From positions 1 to 7,387 of the forward strand of contig JAHJDK010000003.1 of assembly GCA_018812505.1 (NCBI GenBank): DNA of 7,387 bases, read 5' to 3'. The notes beneath the pieces were generated by a model that saw only the letters and a list, made by a program, of their open reading frames with translations, was not told the origin of the DNA and did not search any database. Positions within the stretch are counted from its first letter, which is position 1. Each line of letters opens with the position of its first letter. Both the position numbers and the translations under genes were made by a program. Of this stretch, positions 5,528 through 7,387 are shown in pieces. This stretch comes from Nanobdellota archaeon (GTDB lineage Archaea > Nanobdellota > Nanobdellia > Woesearchaeales > GCA-2686295).

Positions 5528-7284
5528 ACACCCCAAACAGGGTTATTTTTTCTTTTAATCTCTGCAATCTCCTTCATAACTGTAATCTCATCTTTTGTCA
5601 GAAAATTAGTTAGTTTCTTGAGTTTTCTAAAGTCATCTTCTGGAATGTCTGAGTAAAGAATATCATTCTCATTGATGTGCCTCTCAGCCATCACATTCGG
5701 CAAAGAAATAGCAACTTGTTTTCCTTTCTCCGCCTTCTGAACATTTTCATTCTCTGCTTGTATAGATTTTACTTCTGAAAGCCTTCTCGTAGACTTCATC
5801 AGAGGAGTACCTGTTTTCAACACACCAACCAAAACCTCAACACCCATTATACAAGGATTGCTTTGTCGAAATATACAGTTCTGCAAAACCTCAACCTTGC
5901 AAGGTCTTACAAGGATATCAAGTTTCTTCTCTTCTTCAGACTTCCTCTTTTCTTCCTGCCACTTTTCAAAATCATTTACTAACCTGTAAATAACATCATT
6001 AGTTAAAACTTTCACTGTATCACTGTTAATTCCGGTTTCATCAACCACGTTAAAACCTAGAATGACTGACATCAAAGGATCTTTATCAAAGTTGCTTTCA
6101 GCATCTGCATAATCCTTCTTGTTTATATTCCCTATTGTGGCTTTTCTTATGGCTATCTTGTTTTCTTTCAATATATTAATCGTTGCCTCCAAGCTACCAA
6201 TAGTATCTGCTTTTATGACTATTCCTTCGTGATCTGTTTCTATAATAACTTCATCAACTTCTGACATCAATGACTCCTTGACTTTTTCAACTTCTGACGG
6301 CAAGCAAGAACGCACAGGCATGCCTGCAACCACTCCATCAAGCTCTGGAGCGGATATCTTGACACCTATTGCTGCGCTGACTTTCTTTACTGATCGAAAC
6401 TTACTTTTCTTGTCACGCATCTCTGCTAACGGATCAGGCTCAAGCAAAGCTCTCACTTTCGTGACTATTGGCTTGTCAAGAGATCCAATAACTATTGTGT
6501 CATTGACAGATAACATTCCATCATAGATTATTACATCAACAGTTTTTCCAAGTCCTTTCTCCTCTTTAACCTCAAGTATGGTTCCTTTAGCATTTCCAGA
6601 AACATTTATATTAAGGCTTTCCTCTAGATATTTCTGAGCTAAACCAGTTATAACCATTAATAACTCCTGCAGACCAATCTGTTCTTTTGCAGAACAAGGT
6701 ATTATAGCTATTTGAGAAGTGTAACTGCTAACCCTGTCAAATCTCTCTGCCACCAATCCAAATCTATCATACAGCTGTCCTACCAATTCATAAAGTTTTG
6801 TGTCAATCGCTCCCTGAACATTTGGCTGCTGATGTTTTATATCCTGAAGAACAGAGTCATGATTCTTTGTATAACCAGCTATTAAATCAAGCTTGTTAGC
6901 AGCTATCACAAAAGGAGTCTTGTAGCTTTTCAAGACCTCAATTGCCTCTATGGTTTGAGGCTTGAATCCTTCCTTGATGTCAACAACAACTATTGCTATG
7001 TCTGCTAAGTTGCCGCCTCTCTTTCTCAAGGTTGTAAAAGCTGCATGCCCAGGTGTGTCTATAAACAATAATCCTGGAATTGTAAAATCCATTTTCAAAG
7101 CCTGAAGCAAGTGTCCACATTTTTTCTTTATAAGCTCTAAAGGAATTATCGAAGCACCTATCGCCTGGGTTATAGCACCTGCTTCTCCAGCAACGATATT
7201 GCTTCCTCTAATAGAATCAAGTATTGATGACTTTCCATGATCAACATGGCCAAGCACTGAAACTATAGGACTTCTAGTCGACAT
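5524..7284 (-). CDS. infB: Archaeal translation initiation factor IF-5B (aIF5B)
   Basis: 586 residues, full length for archaeal aIF5B. It is the GTPase that promotes joining of the large ribosomal subunit at the end of initiation, in the cytoplasm. The G domain (about 1-220) has GHVDHGKS (G1, 12-19), D76-TPGH80 (G3, with His80 in the catalytic position), NKLD (G4, 130-133) and SAK (G5, 198-200). Domain II (about 230-340) begins with GTILEVKEEKGLGKTVDVIIYDG. Domain III (about 345-440) has IVIKADTIGSLEA. A charged helical segment (438-455) leads to domain IV (456-586), which starts ILVRPCKVEVL and ends NPVWGV, the typical archaeal C-terminus. The long eukaryotic N-terminal extension is absent, and no intein interrupts the G domain. 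The start at 7284 has a TATA box about 27 bases upstream and no Shine-Dalgarno. The stop overlaps that of the convergent phosphohistidine gene by 4 bases. No anomalies seen in key residues. Confidence 0.97.
   Translation of the reverse strand: MSTRSPIVSVLGHVDHGKSSILDSIRGSNIVAGEAGAITQAIGASIIPLELIKKKCGHLLQALKMDFTIPGLLFIDTPGHAAFTTLRKRGGNLADIAIVVVDIKEGFKPQTIEAIEVLKSYKTPFVIAANKLDLIAGYTKNHDSVLQDIKHQQPNVQGAIDTKLYELVGQLYDRFGLVAERFDRVSSYTSQIAIIPCSAKEQIGLQELLMVITGLAQKYLEESLNINVSGNAKGTILEVKEEKGLGKTVDVIIYDGMLSVNDTIVIGSLDKPIVTKVRALLEPDPLAEMRDKKSKFRSVKKVSAAIGVKISAPELDGVVAGMPVRSCLPSEVEKVKESLMSEVDEVIIETDHEGIVIKADTIGSLEATINILKENKIAIRKATIGNINKKDYADAESNFDKDPLMSVILGFNVVDETGINSDTVKVLTNDVIYRLVNDFEKWQEEKRKSEEEKKLDILVRPCKVEVLQNCIFRQSNPCIMGVEVLVGVLKTGTPLMKSTRRLSEVKSIQAENENVQKAEKGKQVAISLPNVMAERHINENDILYSDIPEDDFRKLKKLTNFLTKDEITVMKEIAEIKRKNNPVWGV
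5543..5556 (+). terminator. T-rich candidate terminator after the phosphohistidine gene
   Basis: TTATTTTTTCTTTT lies 16-29 bases past the TAA at 5525-5527 on the plus strand. Archaeal RNA polymerase terminates at such oligo-T tracts. It lies inside the 3' end of infB, where it encodes the Lys/Arg-rich KIKRKNN region, so it may simply reflect that coding sequence. Confidence 0.4.
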
Positions 7285-7306
7285 AAGCAGAAGAAATAAA
7301 TATTAC

Positions 7307-7315
7307 TTTATAAAA
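7307..7315 (-). promoter_or_regulatory. TATA box for infB
   Basis: On the minus strand this reads TTTTATAAA, centred about 27 bases before the infB ATG at 7284. No Shine-Dalgarno is present, so leaderless transcription is likely. Confidence 0.6.
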
Positions 7316-7330
7316 TTTTATGATAGCAAA

Positions 7331-7344
7331 ATATTAATATAAAT
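7331..7344 (+). promoter_or_regulatory. TATA-like element before the gene at 7361
   Basis: ATATTAATATAAAT is centred about 24 bases before ATG 7361, which fits leaderless initiation. However, the AGGT at 7351-7354 would imply an earlier start, possibly from the TTTATAAAA at 7308-7315, which is nearly symmetric and could serve both strands. Ambiguous. Confidence 0.3.
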
Positions 7345-7360
7345 CTATAAAGGTAATAAT

Positions 7361-7387
7361 ATGCTGCTGATAATAAAAATAATAATA
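7361..7387 (+). CDS. Start of a divergent gene (partial, hydrophobic N-terminus)
   Basis: An ATG at 7361 opens a frame reading MLLIIKIII to the window edge. AGGT at 7351-7354 is a possible short ribosome site 6 bases before it, and an A/T-rich TATA-like element lies further upstream. The gene would be divergent from infB. The strongly hydrophobic start could be a signal peptide or membrane helix, but nine codons, mostly AT repeats, are too few to identify anything. It could also be chance. Confidence 0.4.

Noticed and set aside
6278..6526. Plus-strand open frame inside infB
   Set aside because: It lies wholly antisense to a highly conserved gene, with no ribosome site or recognisable motif.
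5524..7284. Possible intein in infB, common in archaeal copies
   Set aside because: The G motifs run at normal spacing and the total length is standard for aIF5B, so no insertion is present.

Overview
The window looks like a compact, AT-rich archaeal genome fragment, most likely from a DPANN-type lineage (Woesearchaeota/Pacearchaeota/Nanoarchaeota-like). This rests on an archaeal-length aIF5B translation factor, a TrmB-family regulator, a stand-alone PUA-like protein of the archaeal NOL1/NOP2/fmu-associated kind, TATA-box promoters about 25 bases upstream of apparently leaderless start codons, and GGTGA-type Shine-Dalgarno sites on other genes. Codon use is strongly AT-biased throughout. The lineage is inferred, not proven.

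Layout: (A) 3-2144, plus strand. Two tightly packed genes: the 3' part of an unrecognised gene that enters from the left edge, then a 340-residue protein whose C-terminal half carries the spaced motifs of a very divergent RelA/SpoT-type nucleotide pyrophosphotransferase fold. (B) 2141-3376, minus strand. A small PUA-like RNA-binding protein, preceded by a TrmB-type winged-helix regulator. (C) 3377-3483. A divergent control region with two TATA boxes facing away from each other and a near-perfect palindrome between them. (D) 3484-5527, plus strand. A two-gene operon of a low-molecular-weight-phosphatase-fold protein (CX5RS loop) and a protein ending in a PEP-synthase-type phosphohistidine swivelling domain. 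(E) 5524-7284, minus strand. infB (aIF5B). (F) 7361-end, plus strand. The first codons of another gene.

The most coherent unit is B+C+D. The TrmB-like regulator most simply binds the palindrome at 3408-3431 and controls both itself and the phosphatase-like/phosphohistidine pair. That pair is unusual: a solitary phosphohistidine carrier domain with no ATP-grasp or PEP-binding domain, co-transcribed with a phosphatase-fold enzyme. The second unit of interest is region A, where an uncharacterised protein is paired with a RelA/SpoT-like protein.

Both convergent gene pairs (2141-2144 and 5524-5527) overlap at their stop codons, so there is no intergenic room for terminators. No tRNA, rRNA, CRISPR array, insertion sequence or long repeat was seen. 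No gene-free stretch exceeds about 110 bases.
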